From contig NC_051140.1 in assembly GCF_014839805.1 (NCBI RefSeq), positions 12,917,826 to 12,981,825 on the forward strand: a stretch of DNA of 64,000 bases, given 5' to 3'. The notes below the pieces were generated by a model. The model was not told the origin of the DNA, searched no databases, and was given only the letters and a program-made list of their open reading frames with translations. Positions 26,512-40,700 of this stretch are shown in pieces. This DNA comes from Manduca sexta (taxonomy: Eukaryota; Arthropoda; Insecta; Lepidoptera; Sphingidae). A program made the position numbers and the translations under genes. How positions within the stretch are numbered: the stretch's first letter is position 1; every line of letters starts with the position of its first letter.

Positions 26512-29172
26512 CTTGACAAGTAACATAGTTTGATACGAATCTATGATTTTTTAAAGAAATGGATCCTAACTTTTATTATTTATCTATATATTTATTATTT
26601 ATCTATATATATACATAGTTTGGCATAAGATGTTTTAATGAATTTTTGCGCTTATTTTACCTTCACTACTTTATCTGACCATATAATAGGACGGTTTCAC
26701 ACTTTCTTTGGTCGCATAATCTACATTTGAGTAATAAATCCTTTTGTCCCAACATCAGTCGTTAGTTTTTTGGCTGTGCACCTTGCTTTTAACTGGTTTG
26801 ACTAGGTAATTTAATGGGCTTTTACTGTACTGCTTTTCTAGTTACTTAGTTTGTAATTGTGTTTTATTAGTGTAATTTAGTTAAATTTACACTAGTGAAT
26901 TACCGTGGTATCTTTATACCAGCGGAATAACACTTTCACGAACATATCGTATGTTCTCTATGTTTTAAAATTTGGAGGAAGTAATACAACTATATACAAA
27001 CCATCGATAATGGGCGTGTATGGTATAGTCTGAATTGGCGTGCACAAAATGATACATGAGGTAAAATTATATACAAATAAATCTATAACGATTTAAATTA
27101 GGGGTTCCATTCATGCAATTACGTGCCGGAAGATTCGATACCATATCATAGCATTCAAATTAAAATAATCGATATATGATTTAAGCATAAATGCGACCAC
27201 GTCTACTTGTTTAACTCAAGATTTTTTTATCGAAAGGTGCAGAGTTTTATGTGAAATACAAAACGTTTATTTGTGTAATGAAGTATTATGACGGAATGTC
27301 ATTAACCGCAGCGCCATTTTTTATTTATAACGAGTATTCGTTTATTAATTTATTTGTCCAATAAAGAGAGTAGGTAAGCTTTTAATTAATTACTGATATG
27401 TGCTAGTAAGTAGAAATGGGCCAACAACTTCGCAATAAAAATAATCGAGTTTGATAAATTATCAGATTGGAAACAATTAGTTAAAGAAGAATGTAAGCAC
27501 ATCCGTACTAAAATCTGTTTGCTTATACATTAGCATATGGGAGAGATTATTAACGCCTGCTTCAACAAAATAGATCAGACGAATAATCCACCAATTATCT
27601 CACGGTGAAACAAACTTTGATATTAAAAGAATGCTATAACATAGTAAAAAACAGCTGTTGCTATGAGGGATGTAAATTGTAAACTAACGTGGGAAATAAG
27701 ATGCTATTGTAAAGCGGATTGTTTTATCCTCATATCATACATCTATTAAATATGAAATGTGAAGAATTGTGAATATGTTTGGTCTTTGAATGTTTATTAT
27801 TTAATTGTGCATGGGCTACTTAGATTTTGGTGAAATTTGGCACACAACATCCTACGTTTCCATATATGCTACCTGGATACTGAAAATATGCAGAGGGATT
27901 TTGCCAGAAAAAGCCTAATGTATAGATGAATCGACAAATAGAAGCTATTAATATATACATGCATTGCTTTGAATTAACATTGACTCCAATTCATTGATAT
28001 AAATTAGCATTATTTTACCTCCCTTTCTATCAATAGTTAAATGAGATGGTCCTTTGTATTATAGCTAATTTGAGTAGCGTGACCTAACTCCTAGTTAAAT
28101 AATAAAGAGAATGAAGGAATAAGCTGTATTCGTAGTGGCACCGAAGTGAAGTAATCTTATATCACACGCGACACACCCACCATAAAACACGGTATTATGA
28201 TCGCGTCCTTCCAACGGCACTGAACAGTTATATTCTTCGTGCATTTTATAGGTCATTCTATTTATCTGATAATATATTGTATTTGCAGTAAATATTATTA
28301 GGGTGCTGGTTGTTGACACCTCTTTTTATAAGAGGTCAGTGAAACGAAATTTCTCGAGAAAGAACAGTTTAGTTTCCTTAACGATTCTATAAGAACGATC
28401 TTGTCTACTTATCTTATAGGATTAGGGTAGCAGACATGGATCCCTTTCTCATTCACTCCTTGCACGAGCCGCAATTGGGGTCGTTAAGCCACTTTCCGAG
28501 GTAAAGAGACAGCGAATATATTTTGCAATTTTTTTTAGTGATTACTTTTTATGTGTGTATGTACTACTCTTATACAGAATTATTGATGTGATCCTGCCAC
28601 ATTTTCATAATTATAATTTCAGACACTACGCGGCATACCTAGTCTTTGTTTTTTAAAATATATTATATATTTAATAGAAATCAAAATATTAATCGGAAAA
28701 ATTTTTTTAAGACAAATACGAATCTTTAGGTATTATAAGTTCCCGAAGAACTCTGACACCTGTATAGGTTAGCAACAATAAGCACTAAATACTTAGGAAA
28801 ATGAAGCCGTAAGTCGATCTCTGTGGCGAGTTTTTGGAGAGCCAGTAATCATATAGTCATATGTCTATTATCCATTTGTGGATTGATGATGATGATTTAT
28901 TGCATTATAAGCACATTACGGTTTATTGGCTTTGGTACAGGGTCGATGCAAACAAGCTGCTCCTCGTAATTGATCATAAGTCATCACTGATCACGAGTGT
29001 TTCTAACATTCATGAATTACGAATATATCGCCGAACTTTAAGGTACAGGTATGATATTTAGGCAGAAGGAGGAATCAAACACCAGGAAAATGCACAAACT
29101 AACTTTGTCATAACAAAGTTTACCAAATCTGCTCCTTTTGCCGGTCTTAATGTAAGAGAAATGAAGGAATGG

Positions 29173-29356
29173 CTCTATCATTAACTAAACATGTATGAGC
29201 AAGTGCAATAGTATTAATAAACGAATCATTTTATACTCACCAAAGAAAACAACATATTAAATAACTCTATCATTAACTAAACGTGTATGAGCAAGTGCAA
29301 TAGTATTAATAAACGTATCATTTTATACTCACCAAAGAAAACAACATATTAAATAT
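29173..29356. repeat. 92-bp tandem duplication
   Basis: Two adjacent copies (29173-29264 and 29265-29356) starting ctctatcattaactaaac differ at only about three positions, so the duplication is recent. The unit has no recognisable function. Confidence 0.9.
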
Positions 29357-31652
29357 CCTTGTTTTAGATTGTTACTACTTACTGGTAATCTGTTGTAATT
29401 ACAAAGTATAAATAAAATTTACAATGAAGAAACGATTTATAGCATTAACGGAAAAGAACTAAAAGAGTTGGTAAATTATCCTACTTCTTGAGGTGAGACG
29501 TTACAAAGGGATAAAATTAAAGGTGATGTAGTATAGTTTCAACACGATTTATTAATAAAGAGACTATTACGTATGATTCAATTTAATTGTGTCTCGTTAA
29601 TGTGTACATTTGCACTGTGTTGAATGATTGTAGAATCGTTTGTGAAATATTTCCACAGAAATAGTTGGACATCAAAATAATAAAAATACTTTTGTATATT
29701 CACGTATAAAAATATTATTTTAATAGAGTGATGTCGCTTGCAGTTTCGCCTGTGGGAATAACCTTTAGCGAAATAAATACCTCATTGTATTATTTTGTGA
29801 GTTAAAAAATAACTTGGAATAACTTGTAACAATGAATGGTTTGACAGACTCAGATAGATCTGGGAACCAAATGTCATACAAATCCTTTAAAAACTTCTGT
29901 GTTTGCTGTTAACAAACATTAGAACATAATCACAAATATTCGCATTTACAACATTTTAAGATAATGCTCAGCAGAAATTTACTGACACCAACGTTAATAG
30001 CTTAATGGGCAATAGAAGATTTTTTTTATTATTTGTGCGATATTTTACGTTAACTTTGTACAACCCACTGGTGTTACAGAGCTTGAAATCTCAACTGGAA
30101 ATCAACACGTAAATTTCGACCTACGGTATAACAGGTTAGGCCAGTTTACAGTTTAATTTTCATACTGTGCTGGTGTGCTATTAAAAGATTTAAACCGGTC
30201 AAGTACGGGAAGAACTTCGAGTTTTGAGAGGGTTTCGATGTTATTATAACAGCTCCATTGTATAAAATCTTCATATTTATTTGTGTGTGTTAAGCGATAA
30301 ACATTTATTCTGATTAGCGCTAACGTAGTTCGTGTACTAATTACAAGGAATTTGAAATCTTTTAGAATCAAATTTATTGCTGCACTTATATCACAAGTAT
30401 CTTCATCGTGTTAAACAAGATTGAAGTTCACTGGAGAGTACAATATGTTTTATATATGAGTCAGAACGGTGAACATGGCCGCCTTTGAATTACTGCCCTC
30501 TCGATTATCACGGCAAAATACTATGATGTACTTACCTTTATGAAAAATAGTGAATTGTAATATATCTGTATGAGTGTGAATAAATATTAAACTTATTGTT
30601 GAACGCAAATAGCCTGATCGTGTTTCATTTTAAATAAAAACCTTTTATACTTGACCTATGACCATTTTGGGTGAAAACAATATAGTCACTAGTCAGTGAC
30701 ATTTTGAAATGACTAACAATACCGGCATGGCTCTGGCACTTTATATGGCACGTAGACGGAGGTGTTGTACGAATGTTCCAGTATCTTAATTGCAGTTCTA
30801 TGTATGCACATAGTCCTTGCTAGTATAAAAGACATCTAAGCTCTGTTAGGTAATTTACTGCATTAAAATGCTGCATATCTCTAATCTTGCTTTGTTTACG
30901 ACATTTTAATTGTCTTTTTCTTTGCTAGTCGGGGTAAAATTTCTCTTGTTGTCTACATGACTTATAAGCATTTTCTAGATTTATGATCTTTTATGTTCAC
31001 ATTTTTAAGAGAATAGTGGTGATTAATTATTAACGTTATTTATTTTAAGTGAAGGATAATGACCTTAATTTTAGACTATTTATGGATTACAATTAATGTG
31101 CATCGAGAGTTTTGTACCTATTATGGGACCTATAGGTATCATCTGTTTATTCTGATATATGATTATTAATGATAAGCTTATTCATATTCGTAAAAAACAT
31201 GAATACATATTGATATAATTTATTTTAAACAGTGAAAACACCTTAAACAGTTAATGAAATAATCGAAAAACCTTTTAAAGTTTTTGTGCCCTAATAAAGT
31301 TTATTTTTTTGAAGTTCTCAAGTTAGTAAAACGCATTTCATTGTCAACGTAATTATCAGTTCCACTGTTATAATATTAATACTTACTTATTTCACTAATA
31401 GCAGTGTCTAATACTTACTACATTGTACTCCTAAAATAAGGATAAACTCTCAAGTGTGAGGAAGAAGCAAGATTTATTGTTGTTTTGAGACTCTCTTTAT
31501 AAACTGCGTAAAGTTTTCAACATAAATAATAACTTTCGACAATGCCCTTAGTAATAGGTTTCAAGACTGTTCAATTATTTTCAATTAATTTCAATTATTT
31601 CAATATTTTAGATGCGGAGATCGGATGGGACCATAATACAGGACCAAAGAAC

Positions 31653-31718
31653 ATGAAGTGGTCGCGAGGTATCATCGTTCTAAGCTTCCTAATCGCCGAG
31701 ACATCGTTGACACATTAC
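31653..31718 (+). CDS. Protease exon 1: start and signal peptide
   Basis: ATG at 31653 opens MKWSRGIIVLSFLIAETS, a basic start plus hydrophobic core typical of a signal peptide. The donor is GTGGGT at 31719; the alternative GTATAG one base on would give an immediate stop in exon 2. An acceptor-like TTTTAG ends at 31611, so bases 31612-31652 are probably the last piece of 5' UTR. The same frame is open back to an ATG at 31542, which would bury the signal peptide behind 37 residues; I prefer 31653. A weak TATA-like TTTATAAAC lies near 31496. Confidence 0.75.
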
Positions 31719-34700
31719 GTGGGTATAGATTTGTTCATAAAACTATTCAATACATTCTTCTTGTATTACAAGAATCAGTATGTGATTCTAGTAAGAGCGT
31801 TGTATTATACCGCTCTGTGGGCGTTTCTAAAAGGTTCTAGGAAATTCGGTGCTAGAATTTTACCAGACAATGCACTATCGATCACAAAAAGTCTGGCGAC
31901 CGGCCAAATTGGAATATGTCTTGCTTTATCAAATGACTGCAACTATTGTGCGGAAGCTATGGGATTTGAAAGGATTGACCTACTTATCTACTAGAGTGAC
32001 GGATTGTGACTCGGTGCTATTATGTATTGTTAATATTGATATATTGTGATATGTTTTTATGCACGTTACAGACTGAAAACGACCCGACGTCGAATGCGCA
32101 TTACCTTAATGTGCTAGATATGAATAGCATAGAGCCCAGACATAAAATTGTTGGGCCGCAAAGAGGTACGTTGTATTGTTATTGTTTGCAGTTTAACTCG
32201 GCTAGTCTGTTAATTTGTCCGAGATACAGATTAAAACGAATATTATGAAAGTCAGTTTTGCAAATGATATCTCTAGGCTGGGTAAATTGTTTTAATTTTC
32301 GAAATAACACCCGAAAACCAGATTGTTCCCCCTTTTATTATAACAAAAAAAAATTGTTGTCAATATTCGTGAAAACTTTTAATAATGCTGAAAGGATAGG
32401 TACTAGCAAAACTGTTATGGTTACAGCTATATATCTGGTTACTTTTAGGCATACATTTGAAGGAGCAGACATATTCGCCTTGGAGCCGATGGAGTGAGTG
32501 CCAAGGGAGTCATAAGACCCGTCGACGTCATTGCATACATCGCCGAATATGCGGGAATTCACTACGAGTAGAAGTTACAAGGTGTTATTTGAATATTTTA
32601 GTTGTGCCGTCCTCTCTTATGTAGGTACAAGATTAGACGCACGAGATTTCTCTAACTTGTTTAAATTGGACATGATTTTATTACGAAAAGGCGTGTTTGT
32701 TGTCAATCAGACATTTAGTGTTAAGTTACAACATTCCGCGACGAGCGACACAGTTATGTTTGTAAATAATCTGAGTAAATAATAGACTAGGGAAGGAATT
32801 ACTGCTGATGCACGTGGAGATAACAAACTTCGTACATATCTAGTTATTTTTAATAACGGACTATCTTCATAAGTTCTATGCGAATATGATTTATGTATTA
32901 TTATTATTACAGGTGTAAGCAGAATAGTGAGAAATTACGCAAAGGAACATTTCAACATATGGTTATTGTAAGTTAAATAATTATATGTAGTAATAGATAA
33001 TCTAGTTATAGAAATTTGTGTTCTGTTATGTTCATTACTGACTCACAAAAAAATTTAAATTGTAATATAATGAATATTTCGTTCATTGTAATATAATCAA
33101 ATTTTTTAAAAATTAAATATTTTTTGATAAAACTTGTCAGCCTGAACGACGCTTGTTAGAGTCCGAAGATGTGCAGAAGAGGTTCAAAGGATTCTCCCCG
33201 TGGGGGCCATGGACTTCTTGCTCAAGAAAATGTACTACCATAAGACAGCGGTATTGTATCGAAATCTATATTATATTAAGTGTGTTCGAAGCGCGTTACT
33301 TATTTATTTATTAATTTACGCTTTATTCTACAAAACACAAAAAAAACTATAGAAAGAAGAAAATAGAGACAAAAGGCACATGTACAAATGGCGGTCTTAT
33401 CGCTTTAGGCAATGTCTTCCAGACAACCATGGGATGGATATAAAAACGAGAAATAGAAAGAGAGGGTAATGCAGTGGATTATATTATATTAATAAATAAA
33501 AAAAAAACAAACAATTGATAAACATTACATACATAATTACACATATAATATACACCTACATTATACATACATACAAAACGCGTTGCTCTTTCCGAAAACT
33601 TTATCAGAACATAAAAAACACATTTGTTATTTCCGAATAAGTAACATTTAATAGGTTGGTTATTCGAAACTGCCTTTATGGAGGTCGGTTTAAGATTTTC
33701 TAGGGATTCAACAATTTCACAAAAAAAATCCAATAGTTAACAACTGAAGTAAAATTACGAACTATTTATTATAACGACATCTATTCTTACAGTAAAAGCA
33801 AATAACTGCACAAAATAAACATACAATAAAATAGGTACATTGCAAACTCGAAAATAGCTACTGTACCCACAGATTTGGCGAAATCTCGCATTCCATTCAT
33901 AGCAAAAATTTAATTTAGCCATACCTTTCCCCAGGCGCTGTCGAAAGCGAACAATATGCGGTCGACAAATTGTGAGACAATCCGCATACTGCTACATGGA
34001 AGGCAGTTATTGCCACCTGTGGATACGGAACAGGATGCAGAGGCGACAGGACCCAGGTGATATAGCGCATAGGTACTTAGCTAACAACATTTATATACTA
34101 CTGACTTACTGCCTTGGTGGCGTAGTTGTATTACGGTACTATCGCAGTGCTGAGGTCTTGGGTTAGATTCTTGGGTCGAGCAATGTGATATTGGATATTG
34201 CTTCTAAGTATCAGCCCAAAGTCTGGAATTTGTGCCTGATGTGGCGATAGTTTCGCCCCTATCACATCATGGGACGGAATACACACGGCGGAAAGTGGTT
34301 GCACCTATTTTCCTTCTGTCTACCCTTTCGACGGTAAAAGGCGTGAATGTGTATTAACATACAATTTTTTTTTCCTATTCTAATACCGCTACATTTTGAA
34401 GTTGTAGAAGGGATTTGACTTAATTTTGCCTAGCGTGGACCCCACTCTGTATAATTTATACACTAAATAAATTAATAACTACGTCTTGCAAACGGTGACG
34501 GCGACTATCGTGACTTCATCTGCTCTGGTATTTCTCACCACATTTTCTGATGCGCGTATTTTGCGTACGAACCACATAAAACACCCTGTCTAGACTCTAC
34601 ACTATAGACATGTAGTCTGAGATTCTACGTTTCAAATGAACTACTTAATTTGTTTTTACAATTTAAACTGAAGTAATAGGCAAATGACACGTAGGATCTT

Positions 34701-37700
34701 GTTCAATAGCATGAAATTGTTAGTCGTATATATCTTTAAGGGTGGTGGTAATTGCTCGTACTAATTTTAACACATATGCACTAATGTTTTTAATTTTTTG
34801 AATCCCTGTGATCCCAACTATTTGATTTGTGTTATCATTATCTATTTTATTAGGAATACCTAGGATAGTGTATTTTAAAATCGACTCCAAAAGAGAAAGT
34901 TTTATTTCTAGTCGCTGTTCATTATTTTTTTATGTTTATTTCTGCGATAATAGGGGACCGGACTAATTTTGTTCTTTATTATTATCAAATATTTACGTTA
35001 TATTAATTATAACACAGAAAGAATTATTTAAATCCAGTAAAAAATCAACAAGTTATAAATCTTTCGATTTCGGTAGAAGGGGTAAGTAACGAGAAACAGA
35101 AAAGAGGCGCAATACCCACGTGTGACGTCATCGGGCATTACGACGCGTACGAAAGAAAGAGATGAAGCGATATTCCCACTTCGCGCCCAATTCGGCACAT
35201 AGTAATATTTGAAATATGAATTACTGGCTCATTTTTTTAACAATTTTAATGCAGTTTTCGCAGGAGGGTTTCTTTTTCGTATTATTAACCATTACATATA
35301 GAATAATGTACAAAATCAAACGCAGGACGGTTAAAATATGACCTCCGTTACATCTATTACGAATTAAGCACCGTCTCCAATAAATATTGAATGTGCATAT
35401 AAACGTAAAAACACGAATTGGGAAGATTATGTTGGTTGTGTGTGTAAAGTTTAATTATCTTTTAGATTATAGTGGTCTTTAGAGACGGTATTGCTTTTGG
35501 TTAAGAGGTTTTATTTTTTTTATATAAATTGTAATTATACTATGTTGTATTGTGTTTCTTGTGAGTTTAGCTGCATACCAATATGTCGTGGATCATAATT
35601 TGAATGTCCAATGTTATCACAAGAAATGAATGTAATGGGAATATTTCCTCTGACATTGATATGGGACCAGTTTAGAATAGGACGAGTGGGTGTTAGACTT
35701 AAAGGACTTTGATTATGTTATTACAAGTTTCCTTCAAATACGTGAATAATTGCCGCTAGGGATACAGCATTACTTAGTGTTTATGAAGATTTATCTAGTG
35801 TTAAGACCTCGAGCAGGTTTTATAACAAAATAATTCATGCAGTTAGATATTAAAACATAATTAATGTTATATTTCTTTAATACCATTAATGTTCATAATC
35901 CTTATATATTATAAAACAAAGTCCCCCACCGCGTATGTCTGTCTGATCATGATAAACTTAAAGACTACCGAACAAATATTGTTAATATTTGATATTCTCT
36001 TAATCCCGGGAAAATATATAGCGGGACTTTTATCCCGAAAAAAATCTTTCATGCGGGCAATTCCGCGAGCAAAATACAGTGAATATTATAAATCGTCTCT
36101 ACCCGCCGGTTCTCAGTTGAAACTTCGTTAACAGGGCACATGAAACTTGGTATCGAAACAATACTTGTCCAAACATTGTATCCTTTACCCTTATCTTGGA
36201 AAACAAACAGACCTCAGAAATGTATACAATCGAAGGCAAATATGTCGACCTCACGAATATTGTTTTTCAGGGTACATGACCGTTGAATCGATGCCGATGC
36301 CGCCGCCCGCTATTCATCCTGAGGATTCTCGTCCATCTCCTTTGATGGACTCTTGCGGGAAGCTGGGTCGGTATCGAGGATCCGCAGCGGCAAGAAGGAA
36401 AAGTCGTATTCGCGACATGATAAGAATTATTGGTGGAAGACCCGCCCCGCTGGGCAAATGGCCGTGGCAAGTGGCTGTTCTTAATCGATATAAGGTAAGG
36501 AAGCAGACTAAGGAAAGATTATCATGATAGCCAATTTATTCGTCTCGCCGAATAACAGCAACCACTTTATTTAAGTTGGGATAGGTTATCTAATTGTTTT
36601 GCTTATTTCTTAAGACCAGTAGAGCCATAAAGGGTAAACTATTATATTTGGGTTCAATGCACTAGACTTAATGAAGACACCGTCTGGGACCAATAATTAT
36701 AGTCAAAGCTTGTTTTTTTTTCTAACTTTATTACATTTTAAGCTGAACATAAAGCTCTCGTTAGCCTCTAGGTAATGATAATTATATGCTCGATGATGTA
36801 ATACGATGTGGTGTGTTGATAATTTGTTAATATTAAAGTATTGTATAACTGATTAGTCGCTAAACATGATAAAATTACAATAAATAAGGCTACAGAGAAA
36901 AGTTAAATTGCGATTCGTTTACTTTTATTGATATTCAGCATTTTAAGGTATGTTTTTATGACATTTCGAAAATGGAATGATCACATTTTTCGCGCGCAAG
37001 TCTAGTAATATAAGGGACGATAGCCTAGATGGGAGTGGAACGGACTGCTTAGATGAATATTCGTAGGTTCCGAACCCAAGGGCACGTACATCTAATTTTT
37101 CTAAACTAATGTAAGTATTCTTTGTAAATTATCAGAAAAAACATAATGAGGGAACCTGCATATCAGAGAAGCTTTCTATAAAAATTTAAGAATATGTAAA
37201 GTCTGCCAATCCGCACTAGACCAGTGTAGTGGACTAAGATCCTATCTCTTTCAGTAGTGGGTAAAGCTGTACCTAGCAGTGGGACAGTATATAATACGGA
37301 ACTGATATTATTCTTATTTAGTAAATAATTTTATAAGTAAATTAAACTTTATTTATTTGGATGTATCAAGATATAAATGTATAAAGTAACAAAAGCGCTA
37401 ATTACGAAGCCGTATACAACTCTTCTGGTGTAATTTACGAATAAATATAAATGTAAGTGTTGTAGGAGGCGTTTTGCGGCGGCACCCTCGTCGCGCCTCG
37501 GTGGGTAGTGACGGCTGCTCATTGCGTGCGGCGGCGGCTGTACGTGCGTCTCGGCGAGCACGACCTGCTGCTCCGGAACCACGGGGAGGTGGAGATGAAG
37601 GTCACCGAGGCGGTCATACATCCACGATACGACCCTGACACAGTCATCAATGATGTCGCTATGCTACGGTAAACTCGCTAACAATATTATTTTTTTTAAT

Positions 37701-40700
37701 AAATATCAATGGCGTAGTTGTATTGCATGCGCGGTACCACAGTGCTCTAAGGTCATGGGTTCGAACCCCAAGTCAGGCAAAGAGATGTTGGGTTTTTCTC
37801 TCAGTATCTACCTACATTTTGGAATTTGAGCCCGATATGACGATAGGCTCGCCCCTTATCAAATCATGAAAGGGAAACTCCTTGACGAAAAGTGGGTGCA
37901 ATGGTTGCACCTCTGCCTATCCCTAAAGAATCAAAATGTTGAGTCGAGCTAGTCACTCGCCTAAAAGTAAACTATAAGTTGTTAGATTTCAAAATATCTA
38001 TGAAGAATTGTACTGCATACATCACTGTAAGACATTAGAATATCTTAATCTCAAAATGCCCATTATGACACTGGCTAGATTATCCTTCAATTCAAAACAC
38101 AATAGAGGTAGCACAATGATGTTTAGCAGCAGAAATAAAAATTACATTGGTAACAACTAACACCCAATCCATTGGCGTAGCATATAGTTTGGGTGATACT
38201 GACATTTTTTTGATTTTTGTTGCAAGGCTCGGAGATGCATGCGTGACTTATTTTTATCTTTGTATTTTTTTATCTTTTTGCGTTCGCCTGGTGCCTAGGG
38301 ACGGCAAATGTTGGGTATGCCTCGAGCGACAAGAATTGATGCGACTTCAGGAGCCCAGCCGGACACTCGCATGCTATTCGCCTACCACCAGTAAAATCAC
38401 TACATCGTTATTGTCATTCAGTGTGTTAATGTTTCCTACTGTTTGCCACTTATCTTACTACAGGCTGCCATGATCGTTAAATGTGCAAAAGTTATGGACC
38501 ATTTCGTTAAATTGAATGGAAGATATTGTTCATAATTTATGATGTCGGTTTTCTGTAGAGAATGGATTCAATTCTGATATAAAGCTATTTTTCGTTCAAA
38601 ACTTCATACCTATTTATTGTCTATAGACAGAGATTATATTTCTTTCTTTGTGCACTTGCATACGAAGTTTATTTTTTTATTGATATTGATGCTGCTTGTC
38701 CTTTTTGTAGTAGTATCAATGAAAAATTTACAAAGTTAATCGTATCAGTAGTGCCTACCTAGGTACCTAACTATATTATGAATTCCTGGTCAAGTCGCTT
38801 GAAGCTTCCCATTTATTTATTTATTTATTTATTAGCACTGCCACATTGTACATATAATAACAGTAACACATAGTTACATTAGTTTTAAACAATAATTATA
38901 GTCACTGATATGTACAACAAGTGCGGCGTTATAATTGGTAGACGAAATGATCCCAATTATACTTCCGAAATTAAATTGGAGACAGCCCAGCTTTGCAGAG
39001 ATACGATTATATGAATACACAATGTACAATATTAAATTACGTTCAATACGATTTATAATATGTCAAAATACTTGTAACGGTATAATTAACATAAATAAAG
39101 TCGTATATTCCATTACTAGGGAAATCTATATTATATTCTCGGCATAAATGTTGTCTTTTATTCAACTTAAAATGGTTTGCATAATGCGTTGTGGATTTGA
39201 AAATATATTTTTATCTATATTTCTTCTTACCAGTAACTATTATGAGTTCCAGATTTCATTAATGCGTGATTTTTTTAGAGTAATGTACTTCAGCATATGT
39301 GTGTTATTTTGATTGTCGTATATTGTGTTTGCCTTGTATATTCAAAGACTTGACCATTGAGCCTGCTCCTATTTTGAATATTCATCCGTGGTTTCAATCA
39401 CATGATCAGTAGGCCTAATACTTATAAAATGAGGAGTCCTGTGTCCAGTAGTGGGACGGTATACGAGATGAACTACTGTTAAATGGGTCACTCGTCACCG
39501 TACGAATTATCGTCCTAACTCCTAAGATAGTGGTAAGAATACGCGGTATTGGAGAGCGTGCACGATAATCAGAGCCTGCTTGAAATTGCATGTGCTCTCG
39601 CGATCTTCGACGAAAAAGACAATGCGCGGTTATAGTAGTCTAGACCAATATGTACAATATATTTTTAAAAAATCCTTACAAAAAGGTCAAGTGTACTATG
39701 CGCCTGCATTCACAAAATAGCAAAATGAATTTGTCTTGTATTACGGAGCCTGTTGTATATTAATGCGATTAAATTGAAGAAACTGAAGATGTTTCAGTAT
39801 TATTAAATTTAAATATTATAATTTGTAAATTACAAACATACGAAACATATTCAAATAAGGCGCCGATAAAAGCGAAAAATATGAAATTAATAACATTCTT
39901 AAAATCCGCTAATATCTTAGTATAAACTCAATTATTATCTTAAAATAGTGTTTTTGATAAGAAAAACAATAAATTTTATGAAACACAAAAGATACATCAA
40001 TATTGTTGGCTATATTCTTATATGTAACTAATAAGTTTTTATACATACAGTGTATTTTTACGCTCTGAAGACGCGCTATCAACACATCTGTAACGCGACG
40101 AAATCGGAAAATGTATTCTTTCCGTACACGTGAGCGTTGAAAATTGAATTAAATAACAATACAAAAGAGCGGTGTTTCGAAATATTTAAATAAATAAACG
40201 ATAATCGATAACACGTATTTATAAACGCAGAGCATATTACACTGCGTTTATAATTACGTTTAGTGCGGAAAACCTACTTTATACTATTTCAGTCGAACGT
40301 ATACAAATACGTAACTGGTATTTAACATATACTATGCTACCAATAATAAGGTTAATCAAATTATATTCCCCAAAGGTTACCAGGCCCGGCTAGGTCTGAT
40401 CTGGGGCACGGGTACGCCTGCCTGCCTCGGCCACACCAGACCCTGCCTCCCCACACGTCGTGTGTAATTCTCGGCTGGGGCAAGAAGCGGCCCACCGACG
40501 TGCACGGCACACGGATATTACACGAGGCTCAGGTGTGTAAGCAATATTGTATTATAAAACTTAATTTTCTTTTGTCTCTTGTGGTATCTATTACCTTTTA
40601 GTGTAGTTGGTCATCATTTTGTTTTTATATTGCATCAAAAGATAGTTAAGCTAACGGACAACTTGATGGTTAGTGGTCTATCGCTCATGCACGTTGGTAA

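Larger units (their letters stand above)
18659..31611. other. Putative first intron / upstream region of the protease gene
   Basis: Roughly 13 kb with no supported coding exon on either strand. Identified insertions are a LINE 3' end with nested insert (20214-20615), SINE copies (22085-22250 and 24001-24329), two hAT-type elements (25147-25501 and 25842-26511), a palindrome (22611) and a 92-bp tandem duplication (29173). The remainder is AT-rich with no structure I can name. Confidence 0.45.
34057..36270. other. Protease intron 6
   Basis: A 2.2-kb intron with a SINE family 2 copy (34112-34366) and a Helitron-like fragment (35899-36079). The rest is plain AT-rich sequence. Confidence 0.7.
37669..40375. 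other. Protease intron 8
   Basis: 2.7 kb. Holds a SINE family 2 copy (37705-37960), an unassigned moderately GC-rich stretch at about 38160-38480 that looks transposon-derived (ccggacactcgcatgctatt and CCTACCACCAGTAAAATCAC), a (TTTA)n retroelement tail at 38812-38900, and a relic of SINE family 1 near 39405-39475. The remainder shows nothing. Confidence 0.65.

Noticed and set aside
32553..32573. Earlier donor GTAGAA in protease exon 3
   Set aside because: Using 32568 leaves phase 0, which reads stops in exon 4; the donor at 32582 keeps the frame and the TSP1 cysteine.
37349..37621. 90-codon minus-strand frame
   Set aside because: Shadow of the GC-rich His/Asp exon of the protease.
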